From positions 1-64,000 of the forward strand of contig CAIWXQ010000041.1 in assembly GCA_903916675.1 (NCBI GenBank): a stretch of DNA of 64,000 nucleotides, in the 5' to 3' direction. Positions 9,292-19,960 of the stretch are shown in pieces. A program made the translations under genes and the position numbers. This stretch comes from an uncultured bacterium (GTDB lineage: Bacteria > Verrucomicrobiota > Kiritimatiellia > RFP12 > CAIWXQ01). The notes beneath the pieces are model-generated. The model was not told the DNA's origin, did no database searches, and was given only the letters and a program-made list of their open reading frames with translations. Numbering within the stretch: position 1 is the first letter of the stretch; the number at the start of each line of letters is the position of its first letter.

Positions 9292-10266
9292 TCAGAGAAT
9301 CTTCCGTCCAAAAGGGCGCAGGCAGACGTTTAGCGGGCGGATCAGAAGAAGAGCCCACCAGACAGCGATCATTCGCGGCAACCACACCCCGTTTGCCTTG
9401 CGAAGGATTTGGTCGGCTGCGTCCGGGTAGGGGAGCAGGAACGAGGGATGCCGGATCGCGGCGATCTGACCGACGTGACGCCGGCCATGATAACTCCAGG
9501 GGTTTGCCGCAAAAGTTGAGTCAGCACCGAATCCGAGATTTTGCACAAGATTTATGCAGGGATTGACGCAGAGCCCATGCTGTGAGAACACCAGATAGGC
9601 CCATTGGTGGTCCCAGTTGCTGCTGAGTCCGCGATAGTAGCGTCGCAACGCGCGCAGCCAGTAGCGCTGCTGGAGGCGTCTACGGAAGATGCCGCGGATC
9701 AATCCGTCCTGTTCGAACTGTGAAAAATTCTTGATGCGATAATCGTATTGATCGGCCACGCGTTTCCACGTGGCCCACCCCCAACAGTGCATGATCGGGG
9801 AGAAATAATAGCTGCCGTCGCCGAAGCCATGATCCAGCGGATTATATCCGGCGATGTGCATCACGCGGGTGTCATGCCGGTAGTGTGCCAGCAGTTCGGC
9901 GCAATAAGGGAAGAACGAGGGATCGGGTAGGCAGTCGTCCTCCAGAATGATCCCCTCTTCCACATGCTCAAAGAACCAGTGGATCGCTCCGCTGATGGCG
10001 GGGCCGCACCCCAGGTTCTGGTCGCGAAAAAGGGTCTGCACTTCGCAAGGCCAGTCCACCATTGTCGCCAGCTTGCGCGTTTCCTCGCAGCGCGCCGCTT
10101 CGCCCGGGTGGTCCGGGCGCGGGCCATCGGCGGCCACGAACAGGTGGCTGGGACGCGCGAGACGAATCGCCGCGAAGACACGGGCAGTGAGGGCCGGTCG
10201 GCGAAATACGAGAAATAGGATTGGCGGCGTCTCGTGGTGGTTAACAGAAGAGGATGGGTTAGTCAT
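9292..10266 (-). CDS. GT-A fold glycosyltransferase-like protein
   Basis: ILFLVFRRPALTARVFAAI, EDDCLPDPSFFPYC (DxD-like), WGWATWKR, GFGADSTF. Confidence 0.7.
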   Translation of the reverse strand: MTNPSSSVNHHETPPILFLVFRRPALTARVFAAIRLARPSHLFVAADGPRPDHPGEAARCEETRKLATMVDWPCEVQTLFRDQNLGCGPAISGAIHWFFEHVEEGIILEDDCLPDPSFFPYCAELLAHYRHDTRVMHIAGYNPLDHGFGDGSYYFSPIMHCWGWATWKRVADQYDYRIKNFSQFEQDGLIRGIFRRRLQQRYWLRALRRYYRGLSSNWDHQWAYLVFSQHGLCVNPCINLVQNLGFGADSTFAANPWSYHGRRHVGQIAAIRHPSFLLPYPDAADQILRKANGVWLPRMIAVWWALLLIRPLNVCLRPFGRKIL

Positions 10267-10366
10267 GACAGGCCACTCTGAAACGTATAAACTGCACCGT
10301 AACAAATTGCCGAACTTGGGTCAAAGAATCTGACAACAAAACAATTTCCAGAACATCTCCTTTTGC

Positions 10367-12907
10367 ATGTCTGAGCCACGCATCAAGAACTTTGAACCGG
10401 GATTAGCCATGCCTGATCTTCCCGTGCGCGACGTGCTGCCGGAGATAGCGCGGGAGCTGGCCACGAACCGGCCGGTCGTGCTGCAGGCGCCGCCGGGCTC
10501 GGGCAAGACCACGCTGGTGGCGCCGTCGCTGCTGGACGCCCCCTGGCTACAGGGGCGGCGCATCGTGCTGCTCGAGCCGCGCCGTCTGGCGGCCCGCGCT
10601 GCGGCCCGCTACATGGCCCGCCTGCTCGGCGAGGAGGTCGGCCGGCGTGTCGGCTACCACATCCGTCTCGAACGCCGCGTGGGACCCGAGACGCGCATCG
10701 AGGTCCTGACGGAAGGGTTGCTTACCCAGCGCCTGTTGCACGACCCCGAGCTGCCGGACGTGGGCCTGGTGATCTTCGACGAATTTCACGAGCGCAGTCT
10801 GGCGGCGGACGCTGGGCTGGCGCTGGCGCTCGACGTCCGCCGCCACCTGCGGCCGGATCTGCGGCTTCTGGCCATGTCCGCCACACTCGACGCGCAGCCC
10901 GTAGCCGAGCACTTGGGCAATGGTGCGGTCGTCGCCGCGGAAGGACGCGCCTGGCCGGTGGAGACGCGCCTCGCGGCGCGGGCCAGCACAGCGCCGGTTC
11001 CGTGGCAGGTGGCGGACGCCGTGGCGCGGGTTGTGACCGAGGAGCCGGGGAGCGTTCTGGCTTTCCTGCCGGGCGAAGGGGAGATTCGTCGCGTTGTCGA
11101 GCGTCTGCGCGCGGCGCGTCTGCCGTCGGACGTCTCGGTACATCCACTCTTCGCGGCATTGCCGCGCGCCGCGCAGGACTCGGCCATCGAGCCGCCGGCA
11201 CCGGGCCGCCGTAAGATCGTGCTGGCGACCTCCATCGCGGAGTCGAGTCTGACCATCCTGGGTGTGCGCGTGGTGGTGGACTGCGGCTGGATGCGCGTGT
11301 CGCGCTTCTCGCCGCGCAACGGCATGTCGCGGCTGGAGACCTTGCGCATCACGCGCGACCGCGCCGACCAGCGTCGCGGACGCGCCGGCCGGACCGGGCC
11401 GGGCATCTGCTACCGGCTTTGGGACGAGGCCACGGAGCGTGCACTGGCGCCCGCGGCGTTGCCCGAGATTCTGGATGCCGACCTTGCGCCACTGGCCTTG
11501 CAGGCCGCAGCCTGGGGCGCTCCTGGACGCACGGAGCTGCCGTGGTTTACGCTGCCGCCAGACGCAGCCTGGCGCCGGGCCGTGGATCTGCTGCGCGAAC
11601 TGGAGGCCGTGGACGATGCCGGGCGGATCACGACGCGCGGCCGGCGCATGGCCGAACTGCCGGTGCATCCGCGCCTGGCGCACATGATCCTGTTGGCGGC
11701 GGAACAGGGTGGCGCGCGGCGCGCCTGCCTGCTGGCTGCGGCCGTTACGGAGCGTGCCGGCGAAACCTCCCTGCGCGGCGAAACCGACGCCCGGCGTCTG
11801 CTGGACCGGTTGGGATCAAGGGAGCTGTCTGATCAGGTGAATCCGCCTGATCAGACGGATCCCTCTGACTGGGCCCACCGCACGCGTCGCCTCGCCACAC
11901 AGTGGGCGCGCGGGTTTCCGGCGGACCGCGCCGTGTTGGACACCGGCCGCTTGCTGGCGTGGGCGTTCCCGGACCGCATTGCGCAGCGGCGCGATGCGCC
12001 CGGCCGTTTTCGCCTCGCCAACGGCGCTGGCGCGACGCTGGAGAGCATGGACGCCCTGGCAGCCGGCGAATGGCTGGTGGCGGTGGAGTTGCAGGACGAC
12101 GGGCCGGATGCGCGTATCCGGCTGGCCGCGCCTGTGGCGATCGAGGAGATGGCAGAGGATTTCAAGTCGCTGCTGCGGCGCGAGGACGAGATCATCTGGG
12201 ATCGCCGCAGCGAGGCGGTGAGCGCTGTGCGGCGGCTGAAGCTCGGCGCGTTGGTTCTTCGCGAGGGCGCGCTGGCCAATCCGGACCCTGCGGCAGTGCG
12301 GCAGGCGTTGTTCGACGGCATTCGGCAGAAGGGGCTCGCGCAGCTTCCCTGGTCGACCGCGGCGCGCGGCGTGCAGGCACGGATCCGGTTCCTTCGGCGC
12401 GTCTGCGGCGAAGCGAACTGGCCGGATGTCTCCGACGAGGCGCTGGTGGCGCGCCTGGAGGAGTGGCTGGGGGCGTGTGTGGGCGGCGTCACACGCTGGG
12501 AGCAGTTGCGGCGCGTGGACCTGGCAACGGCGCTGCTGGCGCAACTGGACGGCAATCGACACCGCGAACTGGATGCTCTGGCTCCGACGCACTTGACAGT
12601 GCCGAGCGGCTCGCATGTGTCGATCCAATACGACCAAGGCGAAACGCCGGTGCTGGCCGTGCGCGTGCAGGAGGTCTTCGGCCTGGCGGATTCCCCGCGC
12701 GTGGCAGGCGGTCGTGTGGTGGTCTGTCTGCATCTGCTCTCGCCGGCGCAGCGGCCCGTGCAGGTAACCACCGACCTGCGCAGTTTCTGGCAGAACGGCT
12801 ATCCGCTGGTTCGCAAGGAGCTGCGCGGACGGTATCCGCGCCACGCCTGGCCGGACGATCCATGGAGCGCCACACCCACCAGTCGCGTCAAGCCGCGGCG
12901 GAGATAG
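10367..12907 (+). CDS. hrpB: ATP-dependent helicase HrpB
   Basis: APPGSGKTT, DEFHERSL, SATLD, TSIAESSLTILGVRVVVDCG, QRRGRAGRTGPG; C-terminal HrpB region. Confidence 0.93.
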   Translation: MSEPRIKNFEPGLAMPDLPVRDVLPEIARELATNRPVVLQAPPGSGKTTLVAPSLLDAPWLQGRRIVLLEPRRLAARAAARYMARLLGEEVGRRVGYHIRLERRVGPETRIEVLTEGLLTQRLLHDPELPDVGLVIFDEFHERSLAADAGLALALDVRRHLRPDLRLLAMSATLDAQPVAEHLGNGAVVAAEGRAWPVETRLAARASTAPVPWQVADAVARVVTEEPGSVLAFLPGEGEIRRVVERLRAARLPSDVSVHPLFAALPRAAQDSAIEPPAPGRRKIVLATSIAESSLTILGVRVVVDCGWMRVSRFSPRNGMSRLETLRITRDRADQRRGRAGRTGPGICYRLWDEATERALAPAALPEILDADLAPLALQAAAWGAPGRTELPWFTLPPDAAWRRAVDLLRELEAVDDAGRITTRGRRMAELPVHPRLAHMILLAAEQGGARRACLLAAAVTERAGETSLRGETDARRLLDRLGSRELSDQVNPPDQTDPSDWAHRTRRLATQWARGFPADRAVLDTGRLLAWAFPDRIAQRRDAPGRFRLANGAGATLESMDALAAGEWLVAVELQDDGPDARIRLAAPVAIEEMAEDFKSLLRREDEIIWDRRSEAVSAVRRLKLGALVLREGALANPDPAAVRQALFDGIRQKGLAQLPWSTAARGVQARIRFLRRVCGEANWPDVSDEALVARLEEWLGACVGGVTRWEQLRRVDLATALLAQLDGNRHRELDALAPTHLTVPSGSHVSIQYDQGETPVLAVRVQEVFGLADSPRVAGGRVVVCLHLLSPAQRPVQVTTDLRSFWQNGYPLVRKELRGRYPRHAWPDDPWSATPTSRVKPRRR

Positions 12908-13091
12908 CGCGTGCGGAACGATGCCCCCTTCTTTCGTCCTACGCCTCCCGCATCCTGAACCTCGAACTCCGTGCCCTGAATCCTGCCCCCCCGAACATCC
13001 GCTGGATTCCCCGCCGATCAGCGACTATACTGACCGGCAGTTCAGCAGGACGCGTTGCGATCTTTGTGGTCGTAAACGCGGAGGGCGGGCC

Positions 13092-15017
13092 ATGGCGAAA
13101 AGCAGATCGATTACCCGGGCAGCGAAGATACGCCGGGCGACTGTCTCTGTCGCACGCGGCCAACGCCGGGCGCGGCCGACCAAGCTGGCGCCGACAGATG
13201 CGCTGCTGCAGTCGCACAAGGAACTGCTGGCGCTGTTCGAGGCTTCGCCGCTGGCGATTCATGCGATGAATGCCGATGGAATCGTCATACAATGGAACCC
13301 GACGGCAGAGCGGATATTCGGCTGGTCCGCGCGCGAGGCAATCGGGCAGCCGCTTCCCTTTGTCCCTCCCGAGAAGCGGGATGAGTTTCTCGCCCTGTTT
13401 CAGCGCACGCTGCGGGGCGAGGTGTGCAGCAACGTCGAAGTCAGCCGCCGGCGCAAAGACGGCACCCCCATCGAGATCAGCGTCTCGGTCGCGCCGTTGC
13501 GCGACACGCAGGGTCGCATTGTCGGTGCCGTCAGCCTGAATGCCGACATCACCGAGCGCAAGCGGCTCGAGGCGCGCGCGAAGGCGATGACGCACCGGTT
13601 GCAGACGATCCTTGCCGGGCAGCACTTCGGCATCCTGGTGGTGGATGGCGAAGGCCGGGTGGAGTATGTGAACGACACCCTAGTGGCGCAGTTCGGTCTT
13701 TCGCAGACGCTGGAGGAGTTGCGCGGGTGCCCGTCGGATAAATTTATCGCGCTGGTCGCGCCGGCGTATGCCGATCCGGTCGCGCTGGTGAAGCTGATCC
13801 AGGAGACAGTTGCACGGAACGTCACCTGCCATGGCGTCGAGATTAAGATGCGCGATGGGCAGGTCCTGATGGCTGACTTCATCCCGCTTTTTTATGAAGG
13901 ACGGCCCGCGGGGCGGATGTGGGTTCATCGCGACATTACGTCGCACAAACAGGCGGAAGCCGAGCTGCGGCGCATGACCCGGCTGTATGCGACCCTAAGC
14001 CGGGTGAACTATGCGATTGTGCACGTACGGACAGAGGCGGAGCTGCTGCAGGAGGCCTGCCGGGCGGCGGTGGATCAAGGAGGATTCAAACTGGCATGGG
14101 TGGGGCAGTACGAACCGAAGACGCATGCCATCGTGCCAGTCATACGATACGGATCACCCGGGCAGTACGTCGACACTCTCCGAATCTCGGCCGATAACGG
14201 CCCCCTGGGACAGGGGCCCACCGGACGGGCGTTTCGCGAGGGCAAGCTGGTTTTCTGCAACGACCTCGCGAACGAGCCGCGCGTGGAGCCGTGGCGGGAG
14301 TCCCAGCAGGTGGCGGAACTGTTGTCGTCGGCCGGCGTGCCGATCCACGTTGGCGGGCAGTTGTGGGGTGTCCTGACGGTCTATTCCGGCGAGAAAAATT
14401 TCTTCCGGAAAGAAGAGACCTCGCTGCTGGAGGAGATGGCGCAGGAAGTCTCTTTTGCGATGGATTACCTGACCAAGGAGGGGGCGTTGCGGAAGGCGGA
14501 AGAGATGTACCGGCAACTGGTGGAAGAGGCGCCGAATGGCATCTTCCGGCTGGACGAGCAGGGCAATTTTATCTTTGTGAATTCCACGATCTGCCAGATG
14601 CTTGGCTACACCCGCGAGGAATTGCTGCAACGCAACATTCTCGACACCTATCCGGCTGCGGAACAGAAACGCGGTCGACAGCGGCTGGCGGCCATTCGGA
14701 AGGGCGTGATCAAAAGCTTCGAGCGCCTGATGGTGCGCCAAGACGGCAGCACGTTCGCTGTTCATGTGAACACCTGGCAGCTGGAACAAGGGCACATACA
14801 AGCAATTGTGCAGGATATCACCGAGCGCCGGCAGGCGGAGGAGCGGATGTCCGCACAACTTGCGGAACTGCGCCGGTGGCAGGATGTGATTCTGGACCAC
14901 GAGGAGCGGGTGCAGGAGCTAAAGCAGGAAGTGAATGCACTTTGCCGCCGACTGGGCGAACCGGTACGATATGCCAGTCAGGAATCTGTGACACAGCCGG
15001 GAGATGGGGGGACATGA
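13092..15017 (+). CDS. Multi-PAS/GAF sensor protein lacking a kinase domain, C-terminal coiled coil
   Basis: PAS repeats (LLALFEASPLAIHAMNADGIVIQWNPTAERIFGW; IFRLDEQGNFIFVNSTICQMLGYTREELL), central GAF; no H-box or ATPase motif; start MAKSRSITR. Confidence 0.8.
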   Translation: MAKSRSITRAAKIRRATVSVARGQRRARPTKLAPTDALLQSHKELLALFEASPLAIHAMNADGIVIQWNPTAERIFGWSAREAIGQPLPFVPPEKRDEFLALFQRTLRGEVCSNVEVSRRRKDGTPIEISVSVAPLRDTQGRIVGAVSLNADITERKRLEARAKAMTHRLQTILAGQHFGILVVDGEGRVEYVNDTLVAQFGLSQTLEELRGCPSDKFIALVAPAYADPVALVKLIQETVARNVTCHGVEIKMRDGQVLMADFIPLFYEGRPAGRMWVHRDITSHKQAEAELRRMTRLYATLSRVNYAIVHVRTEAELLQEACRAAVDQGGFKLAWVGQYEPKTHAIVPVIRYGSPGQYVDTLRISADNGPLGQGPTGRAFREGKLVFCNDLANEPRVEPWRESQQVAELLSSAGVPIHVGGQLWGVLTVYSGEKNFFRKEETSLLEEMAQEVSFAMDYLTKEGALRKAEEMYRQLVEEAPNGIFRLDEQGNFIFVNSTICQMLGYTREELLQRNILDTYPAAEQKRGRQRLAAIRKGVIKSFERLMVRQDGSTFAVHVNTWQLEQGHIQAIVQDITERRQAEERMSAQLAELRRWQDVILDHEERVQELKQEVNALCRRLGEPVRYASQESVTQPGDGGT

Positions 15018-17086
15018 ACGAGAAGCAGAACATTTTGGTGGTGGATGACACGCCGAGCGATCTGGAACTCATGGTCAAGACCCTGGCGGCGTCCGGGTAT
15101 GAGGCGCAGTCGGCGACCAGCGGCGAGCAGGCGCTGAGTCTGGCGGCGGCCAGCCGTCCGGATCTGATCCTGCTCGATGTGCGGATGAACGGTATGGACG
15201 GTCTGGAAGTGCTGCGGCAGCTCAAGGCTGGCGAGGCGACGCGGGGCATTCCCGTGATCCTGATCAGCGCGTTCGCCGACACGGCGGACTGGGTGGCCGG
15301 GCTGAAGATGGGCGCTGGTGATTATGTGGGGAAGCCGTTCCGGCGTGAGGAGTTGCTGACACGTGTCCGGACGCATCTGGCGCTACGGCAGGCCCAGCAG
15401 TCGCTGGAGCAGCAGACGGTGGAGTTGCGCGAGAATCTCCAGCTGGCAGAGCGCTCGCGGTTGGCCCTGCTGAGCGTGATGGAGGACCAGAAGCGGGCGC
15501 ACGAGCGGGCCCGGGCGATGAACGAGAAGAGGGAGCAGGATCGGCAGACCATGCTGCAGATGGAGGCGGAGCGCATCCGACTGGCGCTCGCCATTGAACA
15601 GGCGGCGGAGATGGTGCTGATCACCGACACGCAGGGGAGCATCCAGTATGTCAACCCGGCGTTCACGAAGTGTACCGGGTATTCGCGGGAGGAGGCGCTG
15701 GGGCACAACCCGCGCTTTCTTGGCAGCGGAAAACAGGCCCCGGCGTTCTACCGGGAGATGTGGGCGGCCCTGACGCGCGGCGAGGTCTGGCATGGACGCT
15801 TCGTCAACCGGCGCAAGAACGGCTCGCTGTACGAGGAGGACGCTACGATTTCGCCGGTGCGCGACACAGCCGGTCAGGTCGTCAGCTACATTGCACTGAA
15901 GTTGGACGTGACGCACGAGGCGGAGCTCGAAGCACAGCTTCGGCAGTCGCAAAAGGTAGACGCCATCGGGCGTCTGGCCGGCGGCGTGGCGCACGACTTC
16001 AACAACCTGCTCAACGTGATCCTTGGCTACGGCGAAATGCTCCTGCGGCGACCCGACCTTCCGGAGTCGATCCGTCCGCAAATCGTGGCGATCCACCGGG
16101 CTGGCGAGCGCGCTGCGGACGTCACGCGGCAGCTGCTGGCTTTTAGCCGCAAGCAGATTTCCGCGCCGCAGGTGTTCGATCTTAACGAGGCCATTCCAGA
16201 CATGGTCAAGATGATTCGCCGGTTGATCGGCGAGAACATCGACCTGCACCTGAAGGCCTCCACACCGTCCTGTCATGTAATGGCTGATTTCGGACAGCTG
16301 CAGCAGGTGGTGACCAACCTCTGTCTGAACGCCCGCGACGCCATGCCGGACGGCGGGAAGATCACCATCGAGACAAAACAGCTCGTGCGCGACGGCCCGT
16401 GGTTAGGAAATGCGCCCATGCTGTCGCCGGGCAACTACGTGGTGCTGGCGATCAGCGACACCGGCGTCGGCATGACAGACGAGGTCAAGGCGCATCTGTT
16501 CGAGCCGTTCTTCACCACGAAGGAGCTGGGCAAGGGAACAGGGCTGGGGCTGGCCGTGTGCCACGGCATCGTCAAGCAGAGCAAAGGCGAGATCGCCGTG
16601 TACAGCGAGGAGGGCGTAGGCACTACGGTCAAGATCTACCTCCCCTGCGCCGATCCGGCCGCTGCCAGCGTTGCGCCGGAATCGGAGGCCACGGCACTGA
16701 ACGAGTACCGTGGCCGAGGCGAGACGATCCTGCTTGTGGAGGACGAGCCGTCAGTGCGCGAGCTGATCGCCCACGTGCTGACAGGCCTGGGATACCGCGT
16801 GCTGTCCGATCCCAACGGGCAGGCGGCTCTGGCGCGGCTGCAACAGGCGCCTGGCCAGCGGATCGACCTATTGCTGACCGATGTCGTAATGCCCGGCATC
16901 AGCGGCCGCGAAACCGCCACTCGCCTCAAGGAATTCATCCCGTGCCTGAAGACGATTTTCATTTCAGGCTACACCGACGACGCCATTGTGCACCACGGCA
17001 TTCTCGACCCCGGCGTGAATTTCATTCCCAAGCCGTTCGCCTCCGTCCTGCTGGCGCGGCGCGTTCGCGAACTGCTGGACGCATAG
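15014..17086 (+). CDS. Hybrid sensor histidine kinase (REC-PAS-HisKA-HATPase-REC)
   Basis: NILVVDDTPSDLELM; AHDFNNLLNVILGYGEM; GKGTGLGLAVCHGIV; ILLVEDEPSVRELI; ATGA overlap with upstream gene. Confidence 0.9.
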   Translation: MNEKQNILVVDDTPSDLELMVKTLAASGYEAQSATSGEQALSLAAASRPDLILLDVRMNGMDGLEVLRQLKAGEATRGIPVILISAFADTADWVAGLKMGAGDYVGKPFRREELLTRVRTHLALRQAQQSLEQQTVELRENLQLAERSRLALLSVMEDQKRAHERARAMNEKREQDRQTMLQMEAERIRLALAIEQAAEMVLITDTQGSIQYVNPAFTKCTGYSREEALGHNPRFLGSGKQAPAFYREMWAALTRGEVWHGRFVNRRKNGSLYEEDATISPVRDTAGQVVSYIALKLDVTHEAELEAQLRQSQKVDAIGRLAGGVAHDFNNLLNVILGYGEMLLRRPDLPESIRPQIVAIHRAGERAADVTRQLLAFSRKQISAPQVFDLNEAIPDMVKMIRRLIGENIDLHLKASTPSCHVMADFGQLQQVVTNLCLNARDAMPDGGKITIETKQLVRDGPWLGNAPMLSPGNYVVLAISDTGVGMTDEVKAHLFEPFFTTKELGKGTGLGLAVCHGIVKQSKGEIAVYSEEGVGTTVKIYLPCADPAAASVAPESEATALNEYRGRGETILLVEDEPSVRELIAHVLTGLGYRVLSDPNGQAALARLQQAPGQRIDLLLTDVVMPGISGRETATRLKEFIPCLKTIFISGYTDDAIVHHGILDPGVNFIPKPFASVLLARRVRELLDA

Positions 17087-17128
17087 GCGGCAGGCGAGAT
17101 GCCGGGCGTTTGGGAACGGCTATTCGCC

Positions 17129-18049
17129 TCATGCCAGTAGCAGGCAGGCGACACCGCCGAGTGCGACGAGGGTGGCTAGGATGCGCCCCGGCGCCGGCCG
17201 TTCGCCGTAGCGCAACCACGACATCGGAATCAGGAAGAGCGGCGAGAGCGACGCCAGCGTGGATGCCACGCCCGTGGGCGCGCCCTGTAGCGCGATCATC
17301 GAGAGCCAGATGCCGACCACTGGGCCCGCCGTCACGCCCAGCAACAACCAGGCGAACGCAGCGCGGCTGCGGAAGACGACGCTGGCTTCGCGCGTCTTTC
17401 CGGTAAACACCATGACCCCGCTGCACCAGAGACAGGCGGCGATCACGCGGATCAACGTGGCTGAGAACGGCGGCACTGGCACCGCGGAAAAGTCGTTCAT
17501 CCCGATGCGGGAACTGAGGTAGCCGAAGGCCTGGCAGACCGCGCTGACCACGCTCAGGACGATTCCTGCACGGAACGCGGCGGGTGCGGCCGGCCAGGCT
17601 TCGCGGCCTTTTCGTTCGGCCACCACTAGCGTCACGCCGGCAATGGCCATCGCCAGGCCGCCAACCTGTAACAAGGACAGACGCTCGTGCATCGGAGGGA
17701 GCAGCGCGAACAGTGCGGCGATTGCAGGTGAGAGCGTGGTGATGGTCAGCGTCAGGCGCGGCCCGATCCGATGGATGCCGTGGATGTAAAGCGTGTCGCC
17801 GATGCCGGCGGCAACCACGCCGCTCAGGCAGAGCATGCCGACGGAAGCTGCTGGAACGTCGGCGGGCCAGAAGCTTCCGTACCACGCGAAATGCATTGCG
17901 CTTAGTGGTACGACCGCCAGCGCCAGGCGTACGGCGGCCACTGCGGTCGAATGCATGCGCCGGCTCAGTTCGCCCCAGCAGAAGGCCGCCGCTCCCCAGA
18001 GCAAGGCGGTGGCGATGCCGGCCAGTTCGCTGACGAGAGATGAGTGCAT
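17129..18049 (-). CDS. EamA/DMT family transporter
   Basis: About 10 hydrophobic segments with internal duplication; start MHSSLVSELAGIATALLWG. Confidence 0.8.
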   Translation of the reverse strand: MHSSLVSELAGIATALLWGAAAFCWGELSRRMHSTAVAAVRLALAVVPLSAMHFAWYGSFWPADVPAASVGMLCLSGVVAAGIGDTLYIHGIHRIGPRLTLTITTLSPAIAALFALLPPMHERLSLLQVGGLAMAIAGVTLVVAERKGREAWPAAPAAFRAGIVLSVVSAVCQAFGYLSSRIGMNDFSAVPVPPFSATLIRVIAACLWCSGVMVFTGKTREASVVFRSRAAFAWLLLGVTAGPVVGIWLSMIALQGAPTGVASTLASLSPLFLIPMSWLRYGERPAPGRILATLVALGGVACLLLA

Positions 18050-18129
18050 GACGGGTCGGAAAACGCGCAGTGTATCGGAAGGCCGCGTTCTCCGGCCATT
18101 ACAATCGGCGAAACGGATGCGCGACTGCG

Positions 18130-18241
18130 GGACACGAAGGGGAGGATGCAAGCCGAAGAGCACGAAGAATAATTACCGCGCACATGGCGCGCCGAGAGTA
18201 CCCTTCGTGCGCTTCGCATCCCCTTGCTCTTCTTCGTGTCC
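18130..18241. repeat. Imperfect long inverted repeat, GGACACGAAG / CTTCGTGTCC family
   Basis: Left arm GGACACGAAGGGGAGGATGC...GCACGAAG; right arm CTTCGTGCGCTTCGCATCCCC...CTTCGTGTCC; intergenic. Confidence 0.7.
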
Positions 18242-19929
18242 TAATGAAACGTCGTTCCCAGCAGCGCTTCCGCCTCGTAGCGCCAGGAGAGATCGAATGC
18301 GCGGCCGCGTGGCAGTTGCACGAACAGGCGGCGCGCGGCGAGACGGCGCACGCCAGAGGGCGAGAGCAGACGGTCAAGCCAGTGCGACGGCAGGTGGCGG
18401 AGCGTGGCGATCAGGAAATCCAGCAGATCAAGCGGCTCCTCGCGCGTCGGCGCAAGCACGAACTGCCAGAGAATGTCTGGCTCGCGCCGCACAGCGTCAC
18501 GGATACGCGCAGCCAGTACCTGTTGCTGCGCGAAGAGATCCTCGCCGCGGAAGAAGAGCGCCTGCCGATTGCCGCTGTGGGCCGGGAATAAATCCGGCAG
18601 ATTCGTGCCGACGAACCGCCGCGTCGGCGAATCGAAGCCGCCCAGTCGTTCCTGCGCCAGGGCCTCGATGGCGGCGAGTTGGCGGCTGTTCAGGCGGTCC
18701 GTGGCCAGCACACGGTAGGGTGGCAGGGGCTGGCTGCGTAGCCGGAGTTCGCGGCAACGGTCGCGCAGCTCCGTGCCGGGGAGCAGAAGCGTTGGCAGGA
18801 ATTGCGGGTGTGCCTTCGGGAAACGGGCAAGGATGTCGAGCGATCGGGAGATGTCTTCCATGCCCTGCCGCGGCAGGCCGTACATAAAATCCATGGTAGG
18901 CCGGATACCGTGGCGCTGCAGCAAGTCGATGCCAGCCATCGTGCGCTCGAGGTTGACGGGGCGATGAATGGCGCGCAGCACGACCGGATCAGTGCTTTGC
19001 ACGCCGACTTCCGCCTCGGCCACGCCCGCCGCCGCCAGGTGCGCGGCGTCTGCCTCCATGAGCGTGTCAGCTCGCAGTTCGACGAAAAACCGTACCTTCC
19101 GATCTGGGTTGGCGTGGCGCATGGCCGCGAGAATGGCGCGAAAATCGGGGTGTGCGTTGAACGTGGGATCCACCAGCCGAATCTCGCGGGCGCCGCGTCG
19201 GCGCAGCGTGCGGATCCGTTGCGTGACCTCCGATGGCGGCAGGCTGCTCCAGCCGGCCCGGCGGATATTGTAGCAGCAGAAGGCGCAGCGCATGGGGCAT
19301 CCGCGGGTGGTTTCCAGGTAGGCCATGCCGTACGCGTCGGGACGGCAGGAGGGGTGGTCGGCAGGCGGAACGAGGTCCCGCAGCGGCCGCACCGGCGCGG
19401 AGCGCGCCCCCCAGCGCGGCTGCCTATCGCGCTGCCACGCGACGGTGCGCCAGTCGGTGGAGGCCTTGCGCCGGAACGCAGAGAGGATGGCGGGAAACAC
19501 CGCCTCGCCTTCGCCGATGACGGCGACATCCACGGCCGGGTGCATGCGTGGGCCAGGTAGGGCGGGGCTGTTCGGAAACAGCAGTGGATGCTCGCGAGCC
19601 ACCTCCGGGCCGCCCACTACGAGGTGCACACGCGGCAGGAGCTTTCGGATTGCAGCCAGCAGGCGCAGCGTGCGTTCGATGTTCCAGAGGTAGAGCGTGG
19701 CGCCAATGGCGTCCGGCCGCAGTGCCGTAATGGCGGCGAGCAGTGCGGCGTTGTCGGCCGTCTCCTGTTCCGTGGGCGTCGGCAGAAGCTCCCATCGCAC
19801 GCCTTCGGAAGAACGGTCTAGCGCGCTCTGCAGGCCGGCGGCGGCGAGCATCACGTTCTCGCCGGGCGTGGTCACGTCCGGATCAAGCCGCGGCAATTGC
19901 AGCAAGAGGAGGTTCTGGCGGGACGGCAT
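18241..19929 (-). CDS. B12-binding-domain radical SAM protein
   Basis: TTRGCPMRCAFCCYN (CxxxCxxC); N-terminal cobalamin-binding-like domain; start MPSRQNLLLLQLPRLDP. Confidence 0.87.
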   Translation of the reverse strand: MPSRQNLLLLQLPRLDPDVTTPGENVMLAAAGLQSALDRSSEGVRWELLPTPTEQETADNAALLAAITALRPDAIGATLYLWNIERTLRLLAAIRKLLPRVHLVVGGPEVAREHPLLFPNSPALPGPRMHPAVDVAVIGEGEAVFPAILSAFRRKASTDWRTVAWQRDRQPRWGARSAPVRPLRDLVPPADHPSCRPDAYGMAYLETTRGCPMRCAFCCYNIRRAGWSSLPPSEVTQRIRTLRRRGAREIRLVDPTFNAHPDFRAILAAMRHANPDRKVRFFVELRADTLMEADAAHLAAAGVAEAEVGVQSTDPVVLRAIHRPVNLERTMAGIDLLQRHGIRPTMDFMYGLPRQGMEDISRSLDILARFPKAHPQFLPTLLLPGTELRDRCRELRLRSQPLPPYRVLATDRLNSRQLAAIEALAQERLGGFDSPTRRFVGTNLPDLFPAHSGNRQALFFRGEDLFAQQQVLAARIRDAVRREPDILWQFVLAPTREEPLDLLDFLIATLRHLPSHWLDRLLSPSGVRRLAARRLFVQLPRGRAFDLSWRYEAEALLGTTFH

Positions 19930-19960
19930 GGCGGCAGTGTCGGGTGTCGCAAGACGGGTG

